Of a stretch of DNA of 64,000 nucleotides, positions 18,021 to 26,851 are shown piece after piece; position 1 is the stretch's first letter; each line of letters starts with the position of its first letter. The DNA lies in NCBI GenBank assembly GCA_020629635.1, contig JAHDCX010000002.1:283726-347725 (forward strand). Direction: 5' to 3'. Source of the stretch: Acidimicrobiales bacterium. Lineage in GTDB: Bacteria; Actinomycetota; Acidimicrobiia; Acidimicrobiales; SHLQ01. Below the pieces are notes generated by a model, which saw nothing but the letters and a program-made list of their open reading frames with translations, ran no database searches and was not told the origin of the DNA. The position numbers were made by a program, and so were the translations under genes.

Positions 18021-19456
18021 GCAGCGAAGTCCACGGCGTTGCCGAGACGTTCTCGGTTCGAGACGAGCGTCGTCCCGCCGAGAGCCCGAGGCGCACCCGT
18101 ACGCGTGCGCGCAGCATCGGGCACGCCGTCCTCGACCTCGTCGCCCTGCTCGGAATCATCGTCTTCGTCACGACCGTGCTCTGGGGGGCCGATCACCTGA
18201 CCACGTCGGACTCGGTGCGTCAGGGGGTGCCGATCGCCATCGCCATCGTCGGCTGGCTCGGCTGGGAGGGTCTCTACGACCGTGCGCACAATCGACGTTG
18301 GCCGGCGACCACGGCTCTTGTCACCCAGGCCGTCTTCGTGTCGGCAACCGCCTTCGCCCTGGCCGGTTTCGTCGTGGCGATCGGGGAGGGCGCACGCCGG
18401 TGGGTCGTTGTGGTCTGTGCGCTCTGGTGGGCGTTCCTCGTCCTCCATCACGGCTTGCGCGCAATGCGTCGGGTGTATCCGAATCGGGTGATCGTGGCGG
18501 GCCAGGCGCGCGAGGCCGTCGCCATGCGAACGGCGCTCCGCCAGGATCGGTCCCACAAGCACGAGGTCGTCGGCTTCGTTCTCGATCGACTCGACGCCGA
18601 CGTCCCTCCGATCGTTGCGGACATGGCGCTTGGTTCGCTCGATGACCTCCCTCACCTGTCGGACCGCTATGAGATCGATCAGGTGCTGTTCTGCATGTCC
18701 GGTCTTCGGGGCGACAAGTTCGCTCCCCTCAGTCGGGATCTGAATCGTCGAGGCCTCGACGTCATCCTCACCGATCTCGGCGAGATCGCCCCGCGCCGGG
18801 TGCGGGTGGGCCATGTCGAGGGACGGCCAACCATCACGATTCGCCCGGCGGTCCGATCCGGCTGGCGGATTCTGATCAAGCGTGCGGTCGACGTCGTCGT
18901 GGCGTCAGCGATCCTGCTCGTGCTGTCGCCCCTCCTCGGCGCAGTCGCGCTCGCGATCCGAGTCAGTGACGGTGAATCGCCGATCTTCGCGCAACAGCGG
19001 GTCGGCAAGGGCGGCCGGTTGTTCACGATCTACAAGTTCCGGACCATGATCACCGACGCCGAGGCGCTCAAGATCGATCTGACGAACGATCATGAGGGAC
19101 CCGTGTTCAAGATGACGGGGGATCCGCGGATCACCAGGATCGGCGGGTTCTTGCGCAAGACGTCGATCGACGAGTTCCCTCAGCTCTGGAACGTGATCAA
19201 GGGCGACATGAGCCTCGTCGGGCCGCGTCCGTTGCTCGAGTCCGAGGTGCTGGCGGCACCGCCGAGCTTCCGTGATCGTGAGCTCGTCACGCCGGGCATG
19301 ACAGGCCATTGGCAGGTCTCTGGACGTTCGGACACGGATTTCGATCAGCTCGACGAACTCGATCGCTGGTACGTGGACAACTGGTCACTCGGCAAGGATC
19401 TCGAGATACTCGCGAAGACCGTGCCCGCGGTGCTGCTGCAGCGCGGCGCCCGCTGA
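18017..19456 (+). CDS. Polyprenyl-phosphate sugar-phosphate transferase, copy 2 (WbaP-type)
   Basis: 479 residues from GTG 18017, overlapping copy 1 (GTGA). It has the same layout: N-terminal TM segments, a Rossmann-like middle (NRVIVAGQAREAVAMRTALR), then the catalytic domain with RVGKGGRLFTIYKFRTM, GDPRITRIGGFLRK, SIDEFPQLWNVIKGDMSLVG and the near-identical C-terminus DTDFDQLDELDRWYVDNWSL. The catalytic halves are much more alike than the N-terminal halves, suggesting tandem duplication followed by divergence of the membrane and regulatory region. It may differ from copy 1 in the sugar used. Confidence 0.92.
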   Translation: MSSEVHGVAETFSVRDERRPAESPRRTRTRARSIGHAVLDLVALLGIIVFVTTVLWGADHLTTSDSVRQGVPIAIAIVGWLGWEGLYDRAHNRRWPATTALVTQAVFVSATAFALAGFVVAIGEGARRWVVVVCALWWAFLVLHHGLRAMRRVYPNRVIVAGQAREAVAMRTALRQDRSHKHEVVGFVLDRLDADVPPIVADMALGSLDDLPHLSDRYEIDQVLFCMSGLRGDKFAPLSRDLNRRGLDVILTDLGEIAPRRVRVGHVEGRPTITIRPAVRSGWRILIKRAVDVVVASAILLVLSPLLGAVALAIRVSDGESPIFAQQRVGKGGRLFTIYKFRTMITDAEALKIDLTNDHEGPVFKMTGDPRITRIGGFLRKTSIDEFPQLWNVIKGDMSLVGPRPLLESEVLAAPPSFRDRELVTPGMTGHWQVSGRSDTDFDQLDELDRWYVDNWSLGKDLEILAKTVPAVLLQRGAR

Positions 19457-19463
19457 CGAGTCC

Positions 19464-20771
19464 CTAACGTCGGGCAAACACGAAGGCGGCGCCCGCGCCA
19501 AGGATGAAGGCGATGATCACGGCGGCCATGACCGAGGTCGAGATGCCGCCGCCACTGATTTGGTCTTCGGCGCTCGGAGCAGCGGTCAGCTCATCGGCCG
19601 GGGCGTCGGCAAGCGAGGTCTCTGGCGTGAAGGCGACGACTTGTCCGGTCTCGTCGAAGGGGTCGATCGCATCGCCGGAGCCGCTGAAGAGCCCGCTCAA
19701 GAATCCGCCTCCCTCGCCGTTTCGTTCGCAGGTGTAGAGGCCGTCGAGTCCGCTTGCATCGCGGACGTTGGACACGTCGGGGAGCGTGGCGTCGGTGGCG
19801 AAGACGGGGTCGAGCGTCATTTCCTCGGGGTCGATCCAGGTCGCCATCCGCGTGAAGTACGGGTGGGCCTCGGCCTTGGCTCGCAGCCACGGGTGATCGA
19901 AGCCGACTTCGGCGCTCGGTCCGGCGTATTCGGTGATGAAGGCTTGACCGCCAAGGGCATTGGCCCGCTGCTGGACGAGGAACGTGTAGTCGTTGCCGCC
20001 GAAGGAGTTGAATCCAATTTCTTCGGTGGCGATCGTCATCTCGGCGTAGTTGGTCGGAATGGTGCGGGCGTCGGCGAAGAACCACACCCAGATCGGCATG
20101 TTCGGTTGGGCGGCGACGGCGGTGAGCTTGATCGGGATCATCGGGTTGGTGCCCGGGTAGGTGATCTCGATCGGTTCGATCGAGTCGGCATCTTCGCCGT
20201 CGAGCAACCGCATGGCGACGAAGGCAAACCGGTCATCGACATAGGCGTTGATGAGGGGCTCCATGTCGGGCGTGACGCGGTAGTTGTTGTCGAGCAGCCA
20301 GGTGACGAGCGCGTCCGGATCTTCGGCGCCGATGATGTCGAAACCGAACGGCCCGACTTCGCCGCTTCCGAAGATCTCGACACCGGACTCCGCGGTTGCG
20401 TCGTCCGCCGTCGCCATCATCTCGAGATCTTCTTGTGCACAGTCTGGGAGGTCGGGGTTGATGAATTGGACGTCTGTGAGCTGGTGGAGCTCGGTGAAGA
20501 CGTCTTGACCGCCGTCGGGGACGTCGAGCGCGTCTGCGCCGATGGCCTCGGGGATCGGCAGGATCCAGGAGAAGTCATCGGCTTCGCCGAAGTACTGGAT
20601 CTCGATCAGGGACGTGATCGTGCCATCGCCGTTCGTCGTGAACACGATGCGTTCGCCGACCTGGTCGACGGGGGAGTTCTGACAGAAGAATCCGCCGCAC
20701 GCCGAAGCTGCTGTGGTCCAGCCAGCGACGCCGGCAGCGAGGATCAAGAAGAAGAGTGTGAGCCGCCGCAT
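19464..20771 (-). CDS. DUF2330 secreted, membrane-anchored protein
   Basis: 435 residues. A signal peptide (LTLFFLILAAGVAGWTTAASA) is followed by the Cys-rich family start ACGGFFCQNSPVDQVGERIVF. The body carries the DUF2330 landmarks FSWILPIPEA, DDRFAFVAMRLLDGE and PMIPIKLTAVAAQPNMPIWVWF. A C-terminal TM segment (SVMAAVIIAFILGAGAAFVF) ends in two Arg, so it is probably anchored with the domain outside. The function of DUF2330 is unknown. A 6-bp palindrome (TGCCGA/TCGGCA, 20771-20786) touches the start codon. It is convergent with the sugar transferases. Confidence 0.87.
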   Translation of the reverse strand: MRRLTLFFLILAAGVAGWTTAASACGGFFCQNSPVDQVGERIVFTTNGDGTITSLIEIQYFGEADDFSWILPIPEAIGADALDVPDGGQDVFTELHQLTDVQFINPDLPDCAQEDLEMMATADDATAESGVEIFGSGEVGPFGFDIIGAEDPDALVTWLLDNNYRVTPDMEPLINAYVDDRFAFVAMRLLDGEDADSIEPIEITYPGTNPMIPIKLTAVAAQPNMPIWVWFFADARTIPTNYAEMTIATEEIGFNSFGGNDYTFLVQQRANALGGQAFITEYAGPSAEVGFDHPWLRAKAEAHPYFTRMATWIDPEEMTLDPVFATDATLPDVSNVRDASGLDGLYTCERNGEGGGFLSGLFSGSGDAIDPFDETGQVVAFTPETSLADAPADELTAAPSAEDQISGGGISTSVMAAVIIAFILGAGAAFVFARR

Positions 20772-20840
20772 GCCGACCCATCGGCAACGGCGCGACGTTC
20801 ATGAGCCAAATGGCCCAGGCCGACTGCGCGAGAGCCCGAC

Positions 20841-22148
20841 CTACAGAGCGGCAAAGCCTCGTTCGAGGTCGGCGAGAATGTCGTCGATCGTCTCGAGTCC
20901 CACGGACAGCCGGACGAGGCCGGGACGGACCCCAGAGGCCTCTTGCTCTTCGGGCGTGAGCTGGCTGTGGGTGGTGGAGGCGGGGTGGATCACGAGCGAT
21001 CGGACGTCGCCGATGTTGGCGACGTGGCTGTGCAACTCGAGTGCACCCACGAACGCCTGGCCGGCCTCGGTGCCGCCTGCGAGGTCGAACGCCACGATCG
21101 ACCCGTGACCCTTGCCGCCCCCGAGAGACTTCGCACGGTCGTACCACCGCGAGGTGGGGAGCCCAGCGAAGGCCACATTGGTGACCTCGGGCCGGGCGTC
21201 GAGGAACTCGGCCACTGCCTGGGCGTTCTGGGAGTGGCGCTCCATGCGGAGGCTGAGCGTCTCGAGCCCTTGCAGAAACAGAAAGGCGTTGAACGGCGCC
21301 ACGGCGGGCCCGAGATCTCGAAGCAGCTGCACTCGGGCCTTGATGATGTACGCGCCTGGACCGAGCGCCGACCAGTACGGGAGGCCGTGGTAGCTGGGGT
21401 CGGGTTCGGTGAGGGCAGGGTGTCGTCCGCTTGCGCCGAAGTCGAATGTGCCGCCGTCGATGATCACGCCACCGATGGAGTTGCCGTGTCCGCCGATGAA
21501 CTTCGTGGCGGAGTGCACGACGATGTCGGCGCCGTGCTCGATCGGACGGATGAGCCACGGGGTGGCGACGGTGTTGTCGACGATCAGCGGGACGTTATTG
21601 TCGTGGGCGACCGCAGAGATGCCCGTAATATCGAGCACGTTGGCCCGTGGGTTGCCGATGGTTTCGCCGTAGAACGCCTTCGTGTTGTCCTGGACCGCAT
21701 CGGCCCAAGCGCCGAGGTCGTCGGGGTCGTCGATGAACGTGGCAGTGATGCCCATCTTCGGCAGCGTGTGATGGAACAGGTTGTAGGTACCGCCGTACAG
21801 CGAGCTGGACACGACGATGTGATCGCCAGCCTCCGCGAGATTCAGGATGGCGAGCATCTCCGCGGCCTGGCCGGATGCGACGACGAGGGCGCCCGGTAGG
21901 CCAACGGCGGTGGTGATCCCACCCTCGAGGGCGGCCAGGCGACCCTCGAGCACACCCTGCGTGGGATTCATGATGCGGGTGTAGATGTTGCCGATCTCGG
22001 CCAGGGCAAAGAGGTTCTGCGCGTGTTCGGCGTCGTTGAACACGAACGACGTCGTTTGGTAGATCGGCACGGCGCGGCTGCCGGTTGCCGAGTCGGGCTC
22101 CTGCCCGGCGTGGATCTGCGTGGTCTCGAATCCCCAGTTGTCGCTCAT
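20841..22148 (-). CDS. metY: O-acetylhomoserine aminocarboxypropyltransferase / cysteine synthase
   Basis: 435 residues from ATG 22148. A PLP enzyme of the Cys/Met metabolism family, it makes homocysteine directly from O-acetylhomoserine and sulfide. The start FETTQIHAGQEPDSATGSRA is typical of MetY. YTRIMNPTQGVLEGRLAALE, ALVVASGQAAEM, PLIVDNTVATPWLIRPIEHG and the PLP-lysine segment VHSATKFIGGHG are visible, and HPASTTHSQLTPEEQ and RLSVGLE close the fold. metX is not adjacent. No SAM riboswitch was recognised in the 127 bp upstream. Confidence 0.94.
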   Translation of the reverse strand: MSDNWGFETTQIHAGQEPDSATGSRAVPIYQTTSFVFNDAEHAQNLFALAEIGNIYTRIMNPTQGVLEGRLAALEGGITTAVGLPGALVVASGQAAEMLAILNLAEAGDHIVVSSSLYGGTYNLFHHTLPKMGITATFIDDPDDLGAWADAVQDNTKAFYGETIGNPRANVLDITGISAVAHDNNVPLIVDNTVATPWLIRPIEHGADIVVHSATKFIGGHGNSIGGVIIDGGTFDFGASGRHPALTEPDPSYHGLPYWSALGPGAYIIKARVQLLRDLGPAVAPFNAFLFLQGLETLSLRMERHSQNAQAVAEFLDARPEVTNVAFAGLPTSRWYDRAKSLGGGKGHGSIVAFDLAGGTEAGQAFVGALELHSHVANIGDVRSLVIHPASTTHSQLTPEEQEASGVRPGLVRLSVGLETIDDILADLERGFAAL

Positions 22149-22275
22149 GGCGCTTGTCTCCCGTGGGTGGTGTCCGTCGGACGCTAGGAAGCGGACGACG
22201 TGGCGCCGACGCCGAAGTCCGATTGGCGAAGAAACATTGGTCCGGTCAAACGGACAGCCGTGACAGACTCTCGAC

Positions 22276-23679
22276 ATGGCTGGCTCAAGACAATTGATCG
22301 TCGTGGCGAACCGGCTCCCCGTCCGTCGGGTGACCGTGGACGGGGAGAAGGGTTGGGCGACCAGCCCCGGAGGTCTCGTGTCAGCCCTCGCTCCCGTCAT
22401 GGCGGAGCGCCCCGAGTCGCTGTGGGTTGGCTGGAGTGGGGCAGCCGGCTCCGCACCCGAACCGTTCACCCATGACGGCATCAACCTGCATCCGGTCGAG
22501 CTGACGGGCGCCGACGTCCAGCTCTACTACGAAGGGTTCTCCAACGGAACCCTCTGGCCGCTCTATCACGACGCAATCAGCCAACCCGAATACCACCGGA
22601 CCTGGTGGGACGCGTACGTGAAGGTCAACCGACGCTTCGCCGACGCGGTCCTGAGTGTTGCCGAACCCGATGCGGTCGTGTGGGTGCACGACTACCAGTT
22701 GCAGCTCGTCCCCGGGATGTTGCGCGAGGCGAGTCCGGATCTTCGGATCGGATTCTTCTTTCACACGCCGTTCCCGGCACGCGAGCTGTTCTTGCGGTTG
22801 CCGTGGCGGAGTCGGGTCATTCGGGCGTTGCTCGGCGCCGACCTGCTCGGGTTCCAGAGCGAAGTGGGGGCGCACAACTTCCGGCACGTCGTCCCGCGGG
22901 TCATCGATTCCGACGATCTTGAGACCGAGGTCGGCGACGAGGACATCACCTTCGGCGGTCGAACGGTCAGGACCAGGAACCTGCCGATCGGGATCGACTT
23001 CGATCGCTTCGAGGCGGGCGCCTCGACCGCGGACGCTGCCGACCAGGTCGCCGAGTTGCGGGCGCAGCTCAACCAACCGCGCCGGGTCCTGCTCGGTGTC
23101 GACCGACTGGACTACACCAAAGGCATCGAGCGGCGCCTTCGGGCCTACAACGAGCTGTTGTCGGAGGATCGGGTCAGCGCCGACGACACGGTGCTCATCC
23201 AGATCGCCGAGCCGAGCCGAAGCAACGTCAACGGGTACGCCGAGATTCGCGGTGCGGTCGAGCAGATGGTGGGCGAGATCAACGGTCGGCACGGGACGAT
23301 GGCCCGGCCCGCCGTGCACTATCTGCATCGCAGCCACTCATTCGACGAGCTGATGGGCTTCTACCGCCTCGCCGACGTCATGTTGGTGACGCCGTTCCGA
23401 GACGGCATGAACCTCGTCGCCAAGGAGTACGTGGCGACGCGTTTCGATCAGACCGGCGTGCTCGTGCTGAGCGAGTTCGCCGGAGCTGCGCACGAGCTCG
23501 GCGATGCCGTGCTCGTCAATCCGTACGACATCGATGGGCTGAAGGAAGCGATCGAATACGCGGTCTTCATGCCGATGGAAGAACAATCCGCCCGGATGAC
23601 GGCGCTTCGTACGGCGATCGAGACCAACTCGTCGGCGGCCTGGGCCCGTCACTTCCTCGAGATCCTCGAGGCTTCCTGA
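22276..23679 (+). CDS. otsA: Alpha,alpha-trehalose-6-phosphate synthase
   Basis: 467 residues. It joins UDP-glucose (or ADP/GDP-glucose) and glucose-6-phosphate to trehalose-6-phosphate. GT20 landmarks are IVVANRLPVRR, ATSPGGLVSALAP, LWVGWSGA, WVHDYQLQLVPGMLR, FFHTPFPARELF, LGVDRLDYTKGIERRL and the nucleotide-sugar site TPFRDGMNLVAKEYVA. A separate trehalose-6-phosphatase (otsB) is not in the window. It is followed 38 bp later by phosphoglucomutase, so the pair may balance glucose phosphates for compatible-solute synthesis. Confidence 0.95.
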   Translation: MAGSRQLIVVANRLPVRRVTVDGEKGWATSPGGLVSALAPVMAERPESLWVGWSGAAGSAPEPFTHDGINLHPVELTGADVQLYYEGFSNGTLWPLYHDAISQPEYHRTWWDAYVKVNRRFADAVLSVAEPDAVVWVHDYQLQLVPGMLREASPDLRIGFFFHTPFPARELFLRLPWRSRVIRALLGADLLGFQSEVGAHNFRHVVPRVIDSDDLETEVGDEDITFGGRTVRTRNLPIGIDFDRFEAGASTADAADQVAELRAQLNQPRRVLLGVDRLDYTKGIERRLRAYNELLSEDRVSADDTVLIQIAEPSRSNVNGYAEIRGAVEQMVGEINGRHGTMARPAVHYLHRSHSFDELMGFYRLADVMLVTPFRDGMNLVAKEYVATRFDQTGVLVLSEFAGAAHELGDAVLVNPYDIDGLKEAIEYAVFMPMEEQSARMTALRTAIETNSSAAWARHFLEILEAS

Positions 23680-23717
23680 TCCCCTGTCGTCTCTCCTGAA
23701 CCTTTTGAGGACCCACC

Positions 23718-25352
23718 ATGCATGAGCGCGCCGGCCAAACCGCCCTGCCCGAGGATCTCGTCGACGTCGACGCGTTGCTTGCGGCGTATCACGACCGGAC
23801 GCCGGATCTCGACGATCCGGGCCAGCAGGTCAGCTTCGGAACGTCGGGCCACCGTGGTTCGGCGCTGGACACGAGCTTCAACGACGCCCACATCGCCGCC
23901 ACGACCCAGGCGATCTGTGAGTACCGAAGCGGCCAGGGCATCGATGGACCGCTGTTCATCGGCAAGGACACCCACGCCCTGTCCGAACCGGCGCACGCCA
24001 CGGCGCTCGAAGTGTTGGCGGCGAACGACGTGACGGTGATGGTCGATGCCGCTGATCGCTTCGTGCCAACGCCAGCGATCTCGCTTGCGATCCTGGCGCA
24101 CAACCGGGGAGACGGCGCTGGTCAGGCAGACGGCATCGTTGTCACGCCGTCGCACAACCCGCCTCGCGATGGCGGCTTCAAATACAACCCGCCCCACGGC
24201 GGCCCTGCGGACACCGATGCGACGAGTTGGGTCGCCGACCGCGCCAACGAACTTCTCCGCGGCGGCAACGCAGACGTGAAGCGGCTGTCCGAAGCTGCGG
24301 CTCGCTCGGCGGACACGACGCACACCCACGACTACCTCGGGGCCTATGTCGGGTCGCTGCCCGCGGTCGTCGACCTCGACGTGATCCGGTCGTCGGGGGT
24401 CCGCATCGGTGCCGATCCAATGGGCGGCGCGGCGGTCGACTATTGGGGGGCGATTGCCGAGACGCACAACATCGACCTCACCGTCGTGAACCCCGAGGTC
24501 GACCCGACGTGGCGGTTCATGACCCTCGATTGGGACGGCAAGATCCGCATGGACTGCTCGTCGCCCAACGCCATGGCCTCGCTGGTCGCGGCCCGTGACA
24601 GCTACGACGTGTCGACGGGCAACGACGCCGACGCCGATCGCCACGGCATCGTGACCCCCGATGGCGGCTTGATGAACCCGAATCACTTCCTTGCGGTGGC
24701 GATTGAGTACCTGTTCGCGAACCGGCCGGGTTGGGGCGCCAGCACGGCGATCGGCAAGACGCTGGTGTCGAGTTCGATGATCGATCGGGTGGCCGCGTCG
24801 CTCGGCCGTGACCTCATCGAGGTGCCCGTGGGCTTCAAGTGGTTCGTGCCGGGGCTGATCGATGGCTCGGTCGGTTTCGGTGGCGAGGAGTCGGCCGGTG
24901 CGTCGTTCCTCCGTCATGACGGCACCGTGTGGTCCACCGACAAAGACGGCCTGATCCTGTGTCTGCTCGCAGCCGAGATCATCGCCAAGACGGGCTCGTC
25001 GCCGAGCGAGCACTATGCGCGGCTCACTGCCGAGCATGGTGCCCCCGCCTACGCCCGGATCGATGCGCCGGCGAGCCGCGAGCAGAAGGCCACGCTCAAG
25101 GGCCTCTCGCCCGATCAGGTCGCCGCCACCGAGGTCGCGGGCGAAGCGATCACGGCGACGTTGACCGAGGCTCCGGGCAACGGTGCGTCGATCGGCGGGC
25201 TCAAGGTGCAGACGGAGAACGCCTGGTTCGCCGCCCGTCCCTCCGGCACCGAGGACGTGTACAAGATCTATGCCGAGTCGTTCCTCGGCGCCGACCACCT
25301 CGCCCACGTCCAGACCGAAGCGAAGGCGCTCGTCGATTCGGTCCTCGGCTGA
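23718..25352 (+). CDS. pgm: Phosphoglucomutase (alpha-D-glucose-phosphate specific)
   Basis: 544 residues. It interconverts glucose-1- and glucose-6-phosphate. The phosphoserine loop VVTPSHNPPRDGGFKYNPPH identifies the long-form family. QVSFGTSGHRGSAL is the N-terminal substrate loop, STGNDADADRHGIV binds the metal, and VGFKWFVPGLIDGSVGFGGE is the sugar-binding loop. ARPSGTEDVYKIYAES is the C-terminal phosphate-binding loop. It follows otsA, which uses glucose-6-phosphate and a nucleotide sugar made from glucose-1-phosphate. Confidence 0.95.
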   Translation: MHERAGQTALPEDLVDVDALLAAYHDRTPDLDDPGQQVSFGTSGHRGSALDTSFNDAHIAATTQAICEYRSGQGIDGPLFIGKDTHALSEPAHATALEVLAANDVTVMVDAADRFVPTPAISLAILAHNRGDGAGQADGIVVTPSHNPPRDGGFKYNPPHGGPADTDATSWVADRANELLRGGNADVKRLSEAAARSADTTHTHDYLGAYVGSLPAVVDLDVIRSSGVRIGADPMGGAAVDYWGAIAETHNIDLTVVNPEVDPTWRFMTLDWDGKIRMDCSSPNAMASLVAARDSYDVSTGNDADADRHGIVTPDGGLMNPNHFLAVAIEYLFANRPGWGASTAIGKTLVSSSMIDRVAASLGRDLIEVPVGFKWFVPGLIDGSVGFGGEESAGASFLRHDGTVWSTDKDGLILCLLAAEIIAKTGSSPSEHYARLTAEHGAPAYARIDAPASREQKATLKGLSPDQVAATEVAGEAITATLTEAPGNGASIGGLKVQTENAWFAARPSGTEDVYKIYAESFLGADHLAHVQTEAKALVDSVLG

Positions 25353-25369
25353 CCCACCGGTCCTCGAGG

Positions 25370-25480
25370 TGGGGTCAGGTCCCAACAAGTAGCAACACGA
25401 TGTCCGATCGAAGTCGCGCGCGCCTGTTACCTGTTGGGGTCTGATCCCGCTCGGGTATTCCTTGTTGGGACCTGACCCCA
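25370..25480. repeat. 20-bp perfect inverted repeat with GGGGTC core
   Basis: TGGGGTCAGGTCCCAACAAG at 25370-25389 is repeated exactly inverted at 25461-25480. Between the arms is a second, degenerate copy (TGTTGGGGTCTGATCCC near 25432-25450), and a GCGGGTATTC/CTCGGGTATTC pair gives an imperfect tandem repeat of about 30 bp. The right arm ends 9 bp before the stop of the HNH endonuclease gene. The core matches the repeats at 54.7 and 63.4 kb. Confidence 0.85.
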
Positions 25481-25489
25481 TGCGGGTAT

Positions 25490-26761
25490 TCAGGCGGCGG
25501 TTCGGTGGAGTGCGATCTCGTGGGGAAGGGCGGGTCGCGTGCGCCAGGTGCGGGTTGGGTGTCCGCGGCTCGTGGGCGGTCCGGTCGCCCATTCGAGGGT
25601 CAGATTGTTGTCGTGGAGGTGGTGGTGACAGTCGGCGCAGACAAGCGCGAGCTCGTCGACGTTGGTTTCGCCACGTGCGGGCGATTCCCAGGGGGTCAGG
25701 TGGTGCGCTTCGCACCGGTTGGGGTGCGCCGAGCAGAGAACGCAACCTCGGTCGCGGGCGATGAGCGCCCGGATTTGGGCGGGAGTGGCGAATCGCTTGG
25801 TGCGGCCGTGAAAGAGGATCTCGCCGGTCGTGTCGAACACCGTCCCGACGACGTCGGCGTCGCAGAGCATGCGGTCGAGAACGGCTCGGGGGAGTCGACG
25901 ACCACTGAGGTCGAACCCCTCCAGCGGGCCGTCGGGCGTCCAGTCGGCGAGGTGCGTGATGATGTGCACGGTCGCCTTGGGGCTGGCTGAGCCGGCTGAC
26001 GAACCGGTTTCCGAAACCGAATCGGGGCCTGCTGAGCGGAGGACGCGGTTGGCGAAGGCGTCGAAGCGGCGTTGGTCTCGGGTGCGAGGGTGCTTGTGCG
26101 TCGGGACGTCGCGTCCGCCGTCTGCTCGGTACAGCGCGTTGGCGTCGGCGCTGATGGCATCCCAGACCTGGTCGATCGTTTCGTCGTCGCCTTCGAAGAG
26201 GATCGCGGCCGTTCGGCGACGCGTCGTGAACCGGCTGACGGTGCGCCGGCGGCGTTGCTCGGCGTATCGGGTGTCGGTGTCGTTCTGGGTTCGTTGTTCG
26301 TCGACCCATTCCTTGGCCACGGCTTTGGCGCGGTCGGGGCCTGCGGCGCGGACCCGTTTGGTGAGCTCGGCCGAGTTGGCGGCTTTGCCGTTGGTCTCGT
26401 CGTTGGCGTGGGCGATGGCGTCGAGCTCGGGTTCGTTCAGTTCGCCTTGGGCGAGTTGGGTGGCGAGTGCGGGGTTGGTGTTGACGGCGTTGGCGCGTGA
26501 TGCGGCCCGCTTCGCCTCCGTCTTGGTGACGCCTGTCGAGCGAACGGCGGATTCGTTCTTTCGGTCGCTGCCACCAGCCCGTTTCATGGCGGCGAGCGTC
26601 TCGGCTTCGAGCGCCGTCACGTGCCGACGGATGTCGCCCAAGGCGTCGAGCACGGGTTGGTCGGCGCGCACGTTGGCGAGGTGGTTGCAGGCGGCATTGA
26701 CGTGGGTGCGGACGAGGTCGAGGTCGAACTCGACGGGTCCTCCAAACGTCAACGTGGCCAT
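25490..26761 (-). CDS. DUF222 / HNH endonuclease (13E12 repeat family)
   Basis: 423 residues from ATG 26761. The N-terminal and central part is the helical, Ala/Arg-rich DUF222 domain common in actinobacteria. The C-terminus has the HNH nuclease: RDRGCVLCSAHPNRCEAHHL with zinc cysteines and the HH pair, then LALVCADCHHHLHDNNLTLE. Genes of this family are multicopy in many actinobacterial genomes and are related to the mycobacterial 13E12 REP proteins. The family's role, often assumed to be mobile or nuclease-like, is not established. The 3' end abuts an inverted repeat, which fits a past insertion. Confidence 0.88.
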   Translation of the reverse strand: MATLTFGGPVEFDLDLVRTHVNAACNHLANVRADQPVLDALGDIRRHVTALEAETLAAMKRAGGSDRKNESAVRSTGVTKTEAKRAASRANAVNTNPALATQLAQGELNEPELDAIAHANDETNGKAANSAELTKRVRAAGPDRAKAVAKEWVDEQRTQNDTDTRYAEQRRRRTVSRFTTRRRTAAILFEGDDETIDQVWDAISADANALYRADGGRDVPTHKHPRTRDQRRFDAFANRVLRSAGPDSVSETGSSAGSASPKATVHIITHLADWTPDGPLEGFDLSGRRLPRAVLDRMLCDADVVGTVFDTTGEILFHGRTKRFATPAQIRALIARDRGCVLCSAHPNRCEAHHLTPWESPARGETNVDELALVCADCHHHLHDNNLTLEWATGPPTSRGHPTRTWRTRPALPHEIALHRTAA

Positions 26762-26851
26762 GAACGAAACACTACGGAGGGGGTGTGACACTTTGGTCAG
26801 CCCCCGGAACTCGGCTTGTTGGTGTGGCTGCAACACGTGCAACCTCAAGGC

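Noticed and set aside
22149-22275. SAM riboswitch in front of metY
   Set aside because: I could not find the conserved core of any SAM riboswitch class on the minus strand.
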